Positions 38,568 to 47,216 of a stretch of DNA of 64,000 bases are shown here, one piece after another. The position numbers and the translations under genes are program-made. The stretch spans positions 62,001-126,000 of the forward strand of contig CAVUZI010000011.1 in NCBI GenBank assembly GCA_963745955.1, read 5' to 3'. The notes under the pieces are model-generated. The model was not told where the DNA came from and did no database searches. It saw only the letters and a program-made list of their open reading frames with translations. Each line of letters opens with the position of its first letter. Within the stretch, counting starts at the first letter, position 1. Source of the stretch: Bog-756 sp963745955. Lineage in GTDB: Bacteria; Actinomycetota; Acidimicrobiia; Acidimicrobiales; RAAP-2.

Positions 38568-38814
38568 GAAGGAGAGTCCACCACCGGGGTGTGACAACGA
38601 CCCGGGGGGCGGGACGTCGGGGCGGGACGGGGCCGAACGGGGTCGGACCGGGGGGCTGCACAGGGTCGGAGAGGGGACCGGAACGCGGGGACGGGGTTGG
38701 ACAGGGGTCGGACGGCGAGACAGGCCGGACTCGGGCCCGGCGGCGCCGACCGGTCCCACAGGAGCCGATGGAACCATCGACATCGGCGACCGGGCCCCGG
38801 GCTACGTTGAGCGG

Positions 38815-39489
38815 ATGGCGGCCCTGCTGGTGTCCGTGCTCCCGCTGGCCGTCGGGGCAGCCATCAGCCCCACCCTCTTGGCCCTTCAACTGCTGGTGCT
38901 GACCGGAGCATCGAAGCCGCTGGCGCGGGCCTGGGCCCTCGCCGCCGGAGCGGCACTCGTGTTGGCCGGCTTCGCCCTGCTGGGACTGACCGTGTTGAAC
39001 CACCTGCACCCGACCGAGCACCACCACCATTCGGTGCGTGGAGCGGTGATCGTGTTCATCGCAGCCGGGCTCCTCGTCGCCCTCGCGGTCCGGTCGATGC
39101 GCAGCCGGCCGATGCCTGCCGACAGACAGGCCTCACGAACGACCGGACTCCTCCAGACAGCTCCCACCTATTGGTTCATCGGCGTCGGGGCCCTGGGCAT
39201 GGTGCTCAACTTCTCCACGTTGGTGCTGTTCCTGCCGGCGCTCCACGAGATCACCCGCTCGTCGGCGTCGTTGGCGGCCCGAGGCGTGACGTTCGCCCTC
39301 CTCTATGTCATCACCTTGCTGCCGGTACTCGCACCGGTCGTGGTGGTCTCCGTCCTCGGCGTGCGGGCCAAGCCGGCCTTGGACGCGGCCCACGATTTCG
39401 TGACCAAGCACTCCCGTCAGATCGGCATCGCCATCGAGTTGGTATTCGCGGTCTACCTGGCCGTGAAGGGGCTCGGCGAGCTTCCCTGA
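38815..39489 (+). CDS. GAP-family (Sap, LysE-like) membrane protein
   Basis: A 224-residue integral membrane protein with about six helices. It opens SVLPLAVGAAISPTLLALQLLVL, typical of the GAP family first described for mycobacterial glycolipid export (Sap). A His-rich loop TEHHHHSV follows helix three. Later come GMVLNFSTLVLFLPALHEI and VTFALLYVITLLPVLAPVVVV. It would move small lipids, amino acids or metals across the membrane; the His cluster hints at metal binding, which is only a guess. ATG 38815. Confidence 0.75.
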   Translation: MAALLVSVLPLAVGAAISPTLLALQLLVLTGASKPLARAWALAAGAALVLAGFALLGLTVLNHLHPTEHHHHSVRGAVIVFIAAGLLVALAVRSMRSRPMPADRQASRTTGLLQTAPTYWFIGVGALGMVLNFSTLVLFLPALHEITRSSASLAARGVTFALLYVITLLPVLAPVVVVSVLGVRAKPALDAAHDFVTKHSRQIGIAIELVFAVYLAVKGLGELP

Positions 39490-39529
39490 CGCCGGGCCAC
39501 GGGCGATCACCCGGCCCTCCGCGATGGGC

Positions 39530-39811
39530 CTATCCGGCGGGGACCTTCCATCCACGGGACTCTGCGATCTCCTTGCAGGTCGGGCAGACGGGGTACCGCT
39601 TGGGGTTTCGCCCCGGAACCCAGATCTTGCCGCACAGCGCCTTCACCGCAGTCCCGTTGACCATGCCCTCCACCACCGTCGGTCCGGCGGCGATGTAGTC
39701 GCCCTTCTCCGGCTTGAACCCCTCCAGCACGATGTGAGACATCCGCTCGTGGTCACCGTCGAGTTCGGGATCGACCTGCGTCGGAGCCACCGTGATACCG
39801 GTATCGGTCAT
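39530..39811 (-). CDS. DUF3039 family protein
   Basis: A 93-residue actinobacterial protein. The core ALCGKIWVPGRNPKRYPVCPTCKEI has three Cys in a zinc-ribbon-like layout, preceded by HERMSHIVL with a possible His ligand. ATG 39811 is the start. It diverges from the maf-like gene with 130 bases between. Function of the family is not known. Confidence 0.8.
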   Translation of the reverse strand: MTDTGITVAPTQVDPELDGDHERMSHIVLEGFKPEKGDYIAAGPTVVEGMVNGTAVKALCGKIWVPGRNPKRYPVCPTCKEIAESRGWKVPAG

Positions 39812-39941
39812 GGCACCAGGATCGCGCGTCCGGCGCCCGACCGCGCATCGGGCGCCCGAGCCGGGGCCCGACCACACGCCCGCGGTCACGGCGCTACCCA
39901 CCGGCTCCGTGCCTCCGACCGACCCCCTACGCTTGATGGGC

Positions 39942-40547
39942 ATGTGTCCACGTACGCTGGTCCTGGCCTCGGGCTCGCCGGCGCGGCTCCGACTCCTCAG
40001 AGACGCCGGCTTCGACCCCGAGGTCGCGGTGAGCGGGGTGGACGAGGAGGCGGTCCGGGCCGAGGACACGGCCACGCTGGTCACCATCCTGGCCGAGCAG
40101 AAGGCCGAGGCGGTCGCCGGCCGGGCCGGCGATTCCGTCGTGGTGGGGTGCGACTCGATGCTCGAATTCGAGGGACGGCCCCTGGGCAAGCCGGCGTCTC
40201 CGTCCCAGGCCGCGGAGTGGCTGCGGGCCATGCGGGGTCGAAGCGGGACGCTGTTCACCGGGCACTGCGTGATCGACGGCGCCACCGGACGGCGTGCGAC
40301 AGGAGTCGCCGGCACCACGGTCAGGTTCGGGGTGACCACCGAGGCCGAGCTCGATGCCTACCTTTCGACCGGAGAGGCCATGTCGGTGGCCGGGGCCTTC
40401 ACCCTCGACGGCCGCTCGGCGCCGTTCATCGACGGGGTCGACGGTGACCCCGGCAACGTCATCGGCCTGTCCCTCCCGCTGTTCCGTTCGCTCCTCGCCC
40501 AGCTCGGCATCGCCATCACCGATCTGTGGGCCCGGGTCGAGCCGTGA
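39942..40547 (+). CDS. maf: Maf-like nucleotide pyrophosphatase
   Basis: A 201-residue Maf/YhdE-family enzyme, a house-cleaning nucleoside triphosphate pyrophosphatase acting on dTTP/UTP or modified nucleotides. The P-loop-like opening LVLASGSPARLRLL is followed by VVGCDSMLEFEG with the catalytic Asp, KPASPSQAAEWLRAM, FTGHCVID and GAFTLDGRSAPFIDGVDGDPGNVIGL. ATG 39942 is taken (ATG 39936 is also open). Its TGA overlaps the GTG of the dus gene, so the two are coupled. Confidence 0.9.
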   Translation: MCPRTLVLASGSPARLRLLRDAGFDPEVAVSGVDEEAVRAEDTATLVTILAEQKAEAVAGRAGDSVVVGCDSMLEFEGRPLGKPASPSQAAEWLRAMRGRSGTLFTGHCVIDGATGRRATGVAGTTVRFGVTTEAELDAYLSTGEAMSVAGAFTLDGRSAPFIDGVDGDPGNVIGLSLPLFRSLLAQLGIAITDLWARVEP

Positions 40548-41679
40548 GCGGGCCCCGTCTGTCGGCGCTCAAGCTGGGACCCGTCGCGGTGGATCCGCCG
40601 GTGGTGCTGGCCCCGATGGCCGGGGTGACCAACGTCGCCTTCCGGCGACTGTGCCGGACCTACGGCGCCGGCCTCTATGTGAGCGAGATGATCACCGCCC
40701 GGGCTCTGGTCGAAGGCAACGCCAAGACGCTGGCCATGGCCGCGTTCGGTGAGGACGAGCCCGTCCGCAGCATCCAGCTGTGCGGGGTCGACCCCCAGGT
40801 GATGGGGACCGCGGTGCGACGCCTGGTCGGTGAGATCGGCGTCGACCACATCGATCTCAACTTCGGCTGCCCGGCCGGCAAGGTGACACGCCAGGGCGGT
40901 GGGGCCGCCCTCCCCGTCCACCGGGCGCTCTTCCGTGCCATCGTCGGTGCCGCGGTGGAGGCCGCCGTGTCGGTTCCCGTGACCGTCAAGCTGCGCATCG
41001 GGGTCGACGGCGACCATGTCACCTACCTCGAAGCCGGGCGCATCGCCGAGGACGAAGGGGCGGCGGCCATCACCCTGCACGCCCGCACGGCCGAACAGCT
41101 CTACTCGGGCAGGGCTGACTGGGGGGCCATCGCCGACCTCAAGGAACACATCGCCTCCATTCCGGTCCTCGGCAACGGCGATCTGTGGGAGGCGTCGGAC
41201 GCACTGGCCATGGTGGCCGCCACCGGGTGCGACGGTGTGGTGGTAGGACGCGGCTGCCTCGGCCGGCCCTGGCTGTTCCGCGACCTCGCCGACGCCTTCG
41301 CGGGGCGATCCCCAGAGGCTGCGCCCGACCTGGGCCAGATCGTCCACATGATGCGAGACCCACGCCCGCCTCCTGTGCCGCTCCTTCGGCGAGGACCTGG
41401 GGATCCGCCAGTTCCGCAAGCATGCGGGCTGGTACCTGACCGGATTCGCGGTCGGACCAGCGGTCCGCCGCTCGCTGGGCCAGGCTTCGACCCTCGCCGA
41501 GGTGGCCGACCTCCTCGTCGGCCTCGATCCCGCGCTGCCATTCCCGCCGGAGGCGAGGCGCATGGCCCGCGGACATACCAACGGGCCGAAGCCGGTGCGT
41601 CTTCCTCCGCGGGTGGTTCGAGGCCGTGGACGACATGACACCCCCCGAAGGTGGTGACGTCCTGGCCTCGGGTGGCTGA
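40544..41679 (+). CDS. dusB: tRNA-dihydrouridine synthase, DusB type (two frame breaks)
   Basis: About 378 residues of an FMN-dependent TIM-barrel enzyme reducing uridines in tRNA. Motifs: LAPMAGVTNVAFRRLC, the catalytic Cys in LNFGCPAGKVTRQGGG, TLHARTAEQLYSG, VLGNGDLWEASDAL and VVVGRGCLGRPWLFRDL. The C-terminal tRNA-binding part (GIRQFRKHAGWYLTGF) is in the next frame. Extra bases near 41360 and 41610 break it. The GTG start overlaps the maf stop (GTGA). The stop lies inside a 24-base tandem repeat. Confidence 0.87.
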
Positions 41680-41713
41680 GCGTTGCCGGTCTCGGGAGGC
41701 TGAGCGTTGCCGG
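41667..41713. repeat. 24-bp tandem duplication across the dus stop codon
   Basis: ctcggg(t/a)ggctgagcgttgccgg occurs at 41667-41690 and 41691-41713 with one mismatch. The first copy contains the TGA of dus. Third case in this window of a short duplication straddling a stop. Confidence 0.85.
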
Positions 41714-41850
41714 CCGTGCCCGGGCCGGCCGCCTGCCTTGGGTCGGGACGCCCACCGGGGTGTGGGAGACTGGGGGAGGTTGATCACGCCTGGCTCCCCG
41801 GCATCGACCCGGGGATACGCCCCGGTCGTCACGTGGTCATCCCCCTCCTG

Positions 41851-43449
41851 ATGATCGTCGGCTCCTCTCTCACTATCGAAATCGGTGACCGGACCCTGCT
41901 CCGCGACGCGTCGTTCGTGGTCGGTGCGGGCGAGAAGGTCGCGCTGGTCGGCCGCAACGGGAGTGGGAAATCGACCTTCATCTCGGTCATCATCGACGAG
42001 CCCGGGCGGAACGTGCGGTCCACCGGAAACTCCCGCATCCGGGGCACCTTCGGCTACCTGCCCCAGGTGCCGGTGGCCCACGGCCTCGGTCTCGAGCCCA
42101 ACGGCTTCTCCCACGTCCTGTCCGGCCGTGGCCTCGATGTCCTCGACGACGCCCTCGACAAGGCCCGCACCCAGATGAGCAAGGACCCGACGACCGAGAA
42201 CATCGAGCTCTTCTCCGACCTCGAGGAGCAGTTCCGGGAGAACGGCGGCTACGAGGCGGAGTCGACGATGGCCCGTCTGGCCGACGGCCTCGGCCTCCGC
42301 CAGGAGCTCCTGCTCGACGACATCGAGAGCCTCTCGGGCGGTCAGCGCCGTCGGGTCGACCTCATCAGGATCCTCTTCCAGGGACCCGACACCATGATCC
42401 TCGACGAGCCCACCAACCATCTCGACCTTCCGGCCAAGCGGTGGCTGATGGAAGAGCTCGAGGGGTTCCCCGGGGCCATCCTGGTCGTCTCCCACGATCT
42501 CAAGCTGCTCGACCGGTCGATCAACAAGGTGCTCCATCTTTCCGACGGGCGCCTGCACGAGTTCAAAGGGACCTACTCGTCGTACGTGGTCCAGCTCGAG
42601 GCCGACCAGAGCCAGCGCGAACGGTCGGCCCTGCTCGAGGGCAGGGAGATCAAGCGCCTGTCCACCCTGGCCGACTCCATGCGGGGCAGCACCAACCGTC
42701 GGGCCAGGATCGCCAAGTCGCTCGACAAGCGCGTCGAGCGACTCGAATCAGCGAAGACCGAGGTGCACAAGCGGGAGAAGAAGAGCTCGTTCCGACTGCC
42801 CGCCCCCAAGCGGTCCGGCGAGGTGCCGATCCGGGCCGTCGACCTCTCGGTGCGCTACGGCCGCGTCACGGTGCTCGAGAAGGTCGCCTTCCACTGCCGG
42901 CGGGGCGATCGTATGGTCGTCATCGGCCGCAACGGAGCCGGCAAGTCCAGCCTGCTGCGATGCCTGGCCGGCGTGCAGACCCCGACGGCGGGCGAGGTCG
43001 AGCTCGGCGCCAACGTCACGCTCGGCTACTTCGCCCAGGAACACGAGCAGGTGGACCTCGGCGTGACCGTCCTCGACAACATCGACGACACCGTCCTGGT
43101 CAACGAGACCGATCGCCGGGCCCTGCTCGGCTCGTTCGGGATCGCCGGCAAGGCGGCCCACCAGATGCCGGCGACACTGTCGGGCGGCGAACGGGCGAAG
43201 CTGGGCCTGGCCATGCTGGCCGCAGGTCGGGCCAACGTGCTCCTGCTCGACGAGCCCACCAACAATCTCGACCCGTCCTCGATCGCCGCCGTCGGCACCA
43301 TGCTGAGCCACTGGCCGGGGACCATCGTGGTGGTCAGCCACGACCGCTCCTTCGTCGACGCCCTGGCGCCTACCCACGCCCTCAAGCTCCCCGATGAGGT
43401 CTTCACCCACTGGGACGACGCCTATCTCGACCAGGTCGAGATGAAGTAG
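41851..43449 (+). CDS. ABC-F family ATP-binding protein
   Basis: A 532-residue soluble protein with two ABC ATPase domains and no membrane domain. Walker A sites are GRNGSGKSTF and GRNGAGKSSL; signature motifs LSGGQRRRVDL and LSGGERAKLGL; Walker B regions MILDEPTNHLD and LLLDEPTNNLD. The Arg/Lys-rich linker between the domains (about 250-320) is the ABC-F P-site tRNA-interaction motif region. Members act on the ribosome in translation control or antibiotic protection. ATG 41851 is chosen; GTG 41833 is an alternative with no better ribosome site. Intact. Confidence 0.88.
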   Translation: MIVGSSLTIEIGDRTLLRDASFVVGAGEKVALVGRNGSGKSTFISVIIDEPGRNVRSTGNSRIRGTFGYLPQVPVAHGLGLEPNGFSHVLSGRGLDVLDDALDKARTQMSKDPTTENIELFSDLEEQFRENGGYEAESTMARLADGLGLRQELLLDDIESLSGGQRRRVDLIRILFQGPDTMILDEPTNHLDLPAKRWLMEELEGFPGAILVVSHDLKLLDRSINKVLHLSDGRLHEFKGTYSSYVVQLEADQSQRERSALLEGREIKRLSTLADSMRGSTNRRARIAKSLDKRVERLESAKTEVHKREKKSSFRLPAPKRSGEVPIRAVDLSVRYGRVTVLEKVAFHCRRGDRMVVIGRNGAGKSSLLRCLAGVQTPTAGEVELGANVTLGYFAQEHEQVDLGVTVLDNIDDTVLVNETDRRALLGSFGIAGKAAHQMPATLSGGERAKLGLAMLAAGRANVLLLDEPTNNLDPSSIAAVGTMLSHWPGTIVVVSHDRSFVDALAPTHALKLPDEVFTHWDDAYLDQVEMK

Positions 43450-43489
43450 CCCCGGGGCGGGGATCAGGGGAACCGCGGGATCGCGAGAG

Positions 43490-44494
43490 TCAGGAAGCGG
43501 ACTGGGGCGCCCGTCCGTTGCCGGCCACCCCGGCGTCATCGCCACCGGCGTTCTGCATGGCGTCGACCAGCACCTGGGCCGCCCCCACCAGTCCGGCCGC
43601 CTCGTAGGGAACCACGATCTTCGAGTTGGGCGCCGTGGCCAGGGCCTGGAGGGCCCGGAGCTGCATGATGGCCAGCGTGTTGGGGTGGATGACCGAGGTG
43701 TCGATGGCGTTGAGGGCCGCCGACTCCCCCTCGCCCCGCAGCTGGGTGGCACGCTTCTCGCCGTCGGCCCGTAGTTCGAGCGCCTGCTTCTGGGCCTCGG
43801 CGGCCAGGATGGCGGCCTGCTTCTGACCCTCCGCCTCGAGCACGTTGGCCTGCTTCCGGCCCTGGGCACTGTTGATGGCGGCCTGCTGTTCCCCCTCCGA
43901 CTTCAAGATGGCCGCCCGCTTGTGCTGCTCGGCCTCCTTCTGCTCGGACATGGCCTGGAGCACGTTCGCCGGCGGGGTGATGTCGAGGATCTCGATGCGG
44001 TTGAGCCGCACCCCCCACTTGAGGGTGGCCTCGGCCATGTGGTCCTGCATCTTCGAGTTGATGGTCTCCCGCTCCGAGAGCGACTCGTCCAGGGTGAGCT
44101 CACCGAAGACGGCCCGCAGTGCGGTGCGGGCCATCTGGTCGATGGCCAGACCGAAGTCGTTGACCTCGAACAGAGCCAGCTTCACGTCGGTGACCTGGCA
44201 GAAGATGGTGGCGCTGACCCACAGGGAGACGTTGTCCTTGGTGATCACGGCCTGCTGGTCACCGGTCCGGGGGAACTCACGGACATCCACCTTGTCCATC
44301 CGGTCGGCCAGGGGCAGGAGCACGTGCAGCCCGGGCTGCTGGATCTTCTTGAACTCGCCGAAGCGCTTCACCACCCCGACGCAGCCCTGCTGGACGACCT
44401 TCAGACAGGACTTCAGGAATACGACGATGAGGGCGAAAATTGCGACCGCCACCACCGCCAGCGCGATCGACGAACCTACGGAACCGATGATCAT
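43490..44494 (-). CDS. SPFH/band 7 (slipin-like) membrane protein
   Basis: A 334-residue protein: one N-terminal helix (SIALAVVAVAIFALIVVFL), then the SPFH domain (VQQGCVGVVKRFGEFKKIQQPGLHVLLPL, REFPRTGDQQAVITKDN, VNDFGLAIDQMARTALR) and a long Ala/Glu/Lys/Gln coiled coil (AILKSEGEQQAAINSAQGRKQANVLEAEGQ). It scaffolds membrane microdomains by oligomerising. ATG 44494 is eight bases after GAGGAGG, better than the GTG at 44503. It lies 72 bases after an NfeD-like gene on the same strand, the classic SPFH-NfeD pair. Confidence 0.88.
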   Translation of the reverse strand: MIIGSVGSSIALAVVAVAIFALIVVFLKSCLKVVQQGCVGVVKRFGEFKKIQQPGLHVLLPLADRMDKVDVREFPRTGDQQAVITKDNVSLWVSATIFCQVTDVKLALFEVNDFGLAIDQMARTALRAVFGELTLDESLSERETINSKMQDHMAEATLKWGVRLNRIEILDITPPANVLQAMSEQKEAEQHKRAAILKSEGEQQAAINSAQGRKQANVLEAEGQKQAAILAAEAQKQALELRADGEKRATQLRGEGESAALNAIDTSVIHPNTLAIMQLRALQALATAPNSKIVVPYEAAGLVGAAQVLVDAMQNAGGDDAGVAGNGRAPQSAS

Positions 44495-44566
44495 GAGGAC
44501 CACCTCCTCGCCTCCACTGTAGGCACACCCGGGGCGGCCTGGGGCGCCGGGGCCCGTTCGGGCGCG

Positions 44567-44779
44567 TCAGGTGTTGTCCGTGGGGTAGACCACGAGCAGG
44601 CCACGCTCGACATCGGCCACCACCACCGTGGTGCCCGCGTCGATGGTGGTGCCCGGGAACAGCGACACCGCGTACCACTCCTCGCCCCGGGTGAGCACCG
44701 AACCGGGTTGATGCCGGTCGGACACCGCCTTGGTGACCACCGCCGTCTCGCCGATCATGCCCGAGACACCGTTCAACAT
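44567..44779 (-). CDS. NfeD-like C-terminal (OB-fold) protein without membrane segment
   Basis: A 70-residue protein reading GMIGETAVVTKAVS, GSVLTRGEEWYAVS and GTTVVVADVERGLLVVYP, which is the OB-fold tail of NfeD proteins. No membrane helices precede it: the 174 bases upstream hold only a 9-base repeat array before a divergent gene. So this is a minimal NfeD module, paired with the SPFH protein gene downstream. A real short form or a truncated gene are both possible. Confidence 0.72.
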   Translation of the reverse strand: MLNGVSGMIGETAVVTKAVSDRHQPGSVLTRGEEWYAVSLFPGTTIDAGTTVVVADVERGLLVVYPTDNT

Positions 44780-44893
44780 CGCCGACTCCGTTTCCGACCT
44801 CGACTCCGAGTGCTCATACTTCCAGCCACCTGCTCCCTATCCGGCACTATACGGCTTCCGTCCCGCTCCCATCCCGGGCGGGTCGCTCTGGTG

Positions 44894-44938
44894 GACCGGG
44901 CCGACCGGGCCGACCGGGCCGACCGGGCCGACCGGGCC
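44894..44938. repeat. Five tandem copies of gaccgggcc
   Basis: Five perfect nine-base units abut at 44894-44938, ending 15 bases before ATG 44954 of the SCO6745-family gene. They occupy the place where that gene's promoter or ribosome site would lie. Copy-number change by slippage is likely. Confidence 0.92.
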
Positions 44939-44953
44939 GGGTTACCGTGGGCC

Positions 44954-45842
44954 ATGGCCACTGACGTGACATCGACGGAGCCCGTGTCCCCGCTGACCGC
45001 CCGCAAGACCTGGCGCACCGTCGAACCCCTCCACGGGATGATCTACTTCGCCCCCGAGGCGGCCCAATCCTACGCCCGCCTCGGCCTGGCCCCGGAAGCG
45101 GGCTACTTCGCCTCGCGATCGGCGGCCATGGGGGCGGTCGGAGCCGACACGGTGATGGCCACCTTCTACAACTTCGATCCCGCACTCGTGCGGGCGGTCA
45201 TCCCCGGTGCATGGCAGGTGTCGTCGCCCGCCGACGTGCTCGCCGCCCGGGTCGAGGCCGCCGACGCCGCTCTACGACGGATGCTCGGCGATGCCGTCGA
45301 CTCATCCGACATGGTCCGGGCCGCCGACCTGGCCCGCCGGGCCGCCGACGCGCGCCGCCCTCCGGTACGAGGGCCGGCCGTTGTTCGCGGCCCATGCCGG
45401 GCTGGACTGGCCCGACGCCCCCCATCTGGTGCTGTGGCATGCCCAGACGCTCCTGCGCGAGTTCCGGGGTGACGGCCACATCACGGCGCTGGTGGGGGCG
45501 GACCTCGACCCGGTGGAGGCCCTCGTGCTGCACCTGGCCTCCGGTGAGGTGCCCGGCACCTTCCTCCGCGACTCCCGGGGCTGGTCCGATGCGGCCTGGG
45601 ACGCCGGCGTCTCCCGCCTCGTCACCCGCGGCCTGGTCGAGGTGCGGGAGGCGGCGACCGATCACGGATCCCTGGCGCTGACCGAGGAAGGCATCTCGTT
45701 CCGCGGCGAGATCGAGGACGTCACCGACCGCCTGGCCGTCTTCCCCTACGAGGCCCTCGGTGAAGACGCCTGTGCCGAGCTCCGTACCCTCACCCGTCCC
45801 TTCAGCCGGGCGGTGGTCGACGCCGCCGGGCTGGGCCGGTGA
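44954..45842 (+). CDS. SCO6745-family protein (one frame break)
   Basis: About 295 residues of an actinobacterial family named for SCO6745. Typical pieces are TVEPLHGMIYFAPEAAQSYARLGL, GYFASRSAAMGAVGADTVMATFYNFDP, then after one extra base near 45352 EGRPLFAAHAGLDWPDAPHLVLWH, LREFRGDGHITAL and DRLAVFPYEALGEDA. It contains a winged-helix-like stretch near the end (SRLVTRGLVEVREA), as in MarR-type folds. Function unknown. Its 3' end overlaps the convergent bioD end by 41 bases. Confidence 0.78.
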
Positions 45843-46581
45843 CCCCGGGCGACCCGGGCGACCCGGTCTCTCCGCCCGCCGGCCCGCGGCCGGTGACCGC
45901 GTCGGCCAAGGCCGACTCCTGGCCGGGCAGGGTCACCACCCGGTAGCCGAGGCGCTCGACCAGCCAGTCGCGATTGCGCCGGTGGATGTCGTGGTGACCG
46001 TCGAACCGGTTGAGGACCACCAGCACGGGAACCGAGGGCCCGGCCGCGGTCAGCGCGTCCATCGACAGCCGGACGCCGTTGATGGTGCCGAGGCCGGCGT
46101 CGGACACCAGCACCACGGCATCGGGGGCCAGCTCGACGAGCAGGTCGCAGGCGTCGCCGTCCGACGCCTGCGGGGACCGGACCCCGCCTGCGGTCTCCAC
46201 CACGCCGACCTGCACCCGCTCCGGGGGCCAGTCCAACTCCGCCACCAGGTCGCCGACGCTGAAGCCGGGCAGGCCCAGCGCCTCGGCGGCCATCGGAGGG
46301 GCCATGGCCCGGTGGTAGGAACGGGACGGACGGCAGACCACGGCCGGGTCCTCGCCCGACGCCGACCCCAGCACCTCGGCATCGGTGGCTCCCCCGAGCC
46401 GGATCCCCTCCGAATCGATGGCGAAGGACTGGGCCGGCTTGCGGGCGGCCACCGACAGCCCGCGGCCGCGCAGCTCGCGCAGCAGGCGGCTGCCGACCCA
46501 GGTCTTACCCACCTCGGTGCCGGTGCCGCACACCAGGACGACCTGCTCAGGACGCAAGGCCGGCCCCGGCGTCGTGCTCAC
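45802..46581 (-). CDS. bioD: Dethiobiotin synthetase
   Basis: A 259-residue P-loop enzyme closing the ureido ring of dethiobiotin from 7,8-diaminopelargonate, CO2 and ATP. Seen are the P-loop GTGTEVGKTWV, AARKPAQSF, the family Glu in VGVVETAGGVRSP, LVSDAGLGTINGVRL and VLNRFDGHHD. GTG 46581 starts it. The C-terminal tail SPGSPGVTG is coded by a short nine-base repeat and overlaps the convergent gene. bioB lies 11 kb away; bioA, bioF and bioH/C are not in the window. Confidence 0.9.
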   Translation of the reverse strand: MSTTPGPALRPEQVVLVCGTGTEVGKTWVGSRLLRELRGRGLSVAARKPAQSFAIDSEGIRLGGATDAEVLGSASGEDPAVVCRPSRSYHRAMAPPMAAEALGLPGFSVGDLVAELDWPPERVQVGVVETAGGVRSPQASDGDACDLLVELAPDAVVLVSDAGLGTINGVRLSMDALTAAGPSVPVLVVLNRFDGHHDIHRRNRDWLVERLGYRVVTLPGQESALADAVTGRGPAGGETGSPGSPGVTGPARRRRPPPG

Positions 46582-46724
46582 CCCGGCCGAGTCTTGTCGA
46601 CGGGGCACGACCCGGTCGAACCGACGGCTGCCGCCCACCGCGTCACGCCACCGCGTCGGTCGCCGGGAGCAGGCCGGGCGAGCTGGCCGGGAGCCGGGGG
46701 ATCCATCCCCGGTAGGATCGCACC

Positions 46725-47201
46725 ATGGACCGGATCGGCGTGGTCGACACCATGTTCGCCCGCTACGACATGGGCGCCGAGGCGCTCGACGAGCTGAAGC
46801 AGTGTGCGGGCTTCGGCTCGACGTTCGAGGTCCTGTACCGGACGGTGCCGGGGTTCAAGGACCTGGCCGTCGAGTGCAAGCGGATCATCGAGGACGAGGG
46901 GTGCCTCATCGTCGTGGCCCTCGGGATGCCGGGCAAGGCCGACATCGACCAGGTCTGCGCCCACGAGGCGTCCCAGGGCATCATGCAGGCCCAGTTGATG
47001 ACCTCGACCCACATCTTGGAGGTGTTCGTCCACGAGGGCGAGGAGGAGGATCCGGCCCGGCTGGCCGCGGTGTGCATCGACAGGGCCCGGAAGCATGCCC
47101 GCAATGCCTACTGGATGCTCTATGAGCCCGAACAGCTGAGCCGCAGAGCCGGCCGGGGCGTGAGACAGGGGTACGAGGACGCCGGGCCCATCCCGGCCTG
47201 A
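46725..47201 (+). CDS. ribC: Archaeal-type riboflavin synthase (RibC)
   Basis: A 158-residue protein matching the archaeal riboflavin synthase family, which is related to lumazine synthase and not to the usual bacterial RibE trimer. It opens RIGVVDTMFARYDMG and has PGFKDLAVECKRIIEDEGC, VALGMPGKADIDQVCAHEASQGI, QLMTSTHILEVFVHE and the closing EPEQLSRRAGRGVRQGYEDAG, a complete family pattern. It makes riboflavin from 6,7-dimethyl-8-ribityllumazine. No other rib gene is adjacent. Such genes are unusual in bacteria; transfer or retention cannot be told apart here. Confidence 0.88.
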   Translation: MDRIGVVDTMFARYDMGAEALDELKQCAGFGSTFEVLYRTVPGFKDLAVECKRIIEDEGCLIVVALGMPGKADIDQVCAHEASQGIMQAQLMTSTHILEVFVHEGEEEDPARLAAVCIDRARKHARNAYWMLYEPEQLSRRAGRGVRQGYEDAGPIPA

Positions 47202-47216
47202 ACCGCCGACGCCCGG

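Noticed and set aside
38568..38783. Pro/Arg-rich N-terminal extension of the HNH protein
   Set aside because: No family match or ribosome site; homology begins near GTG 38567.
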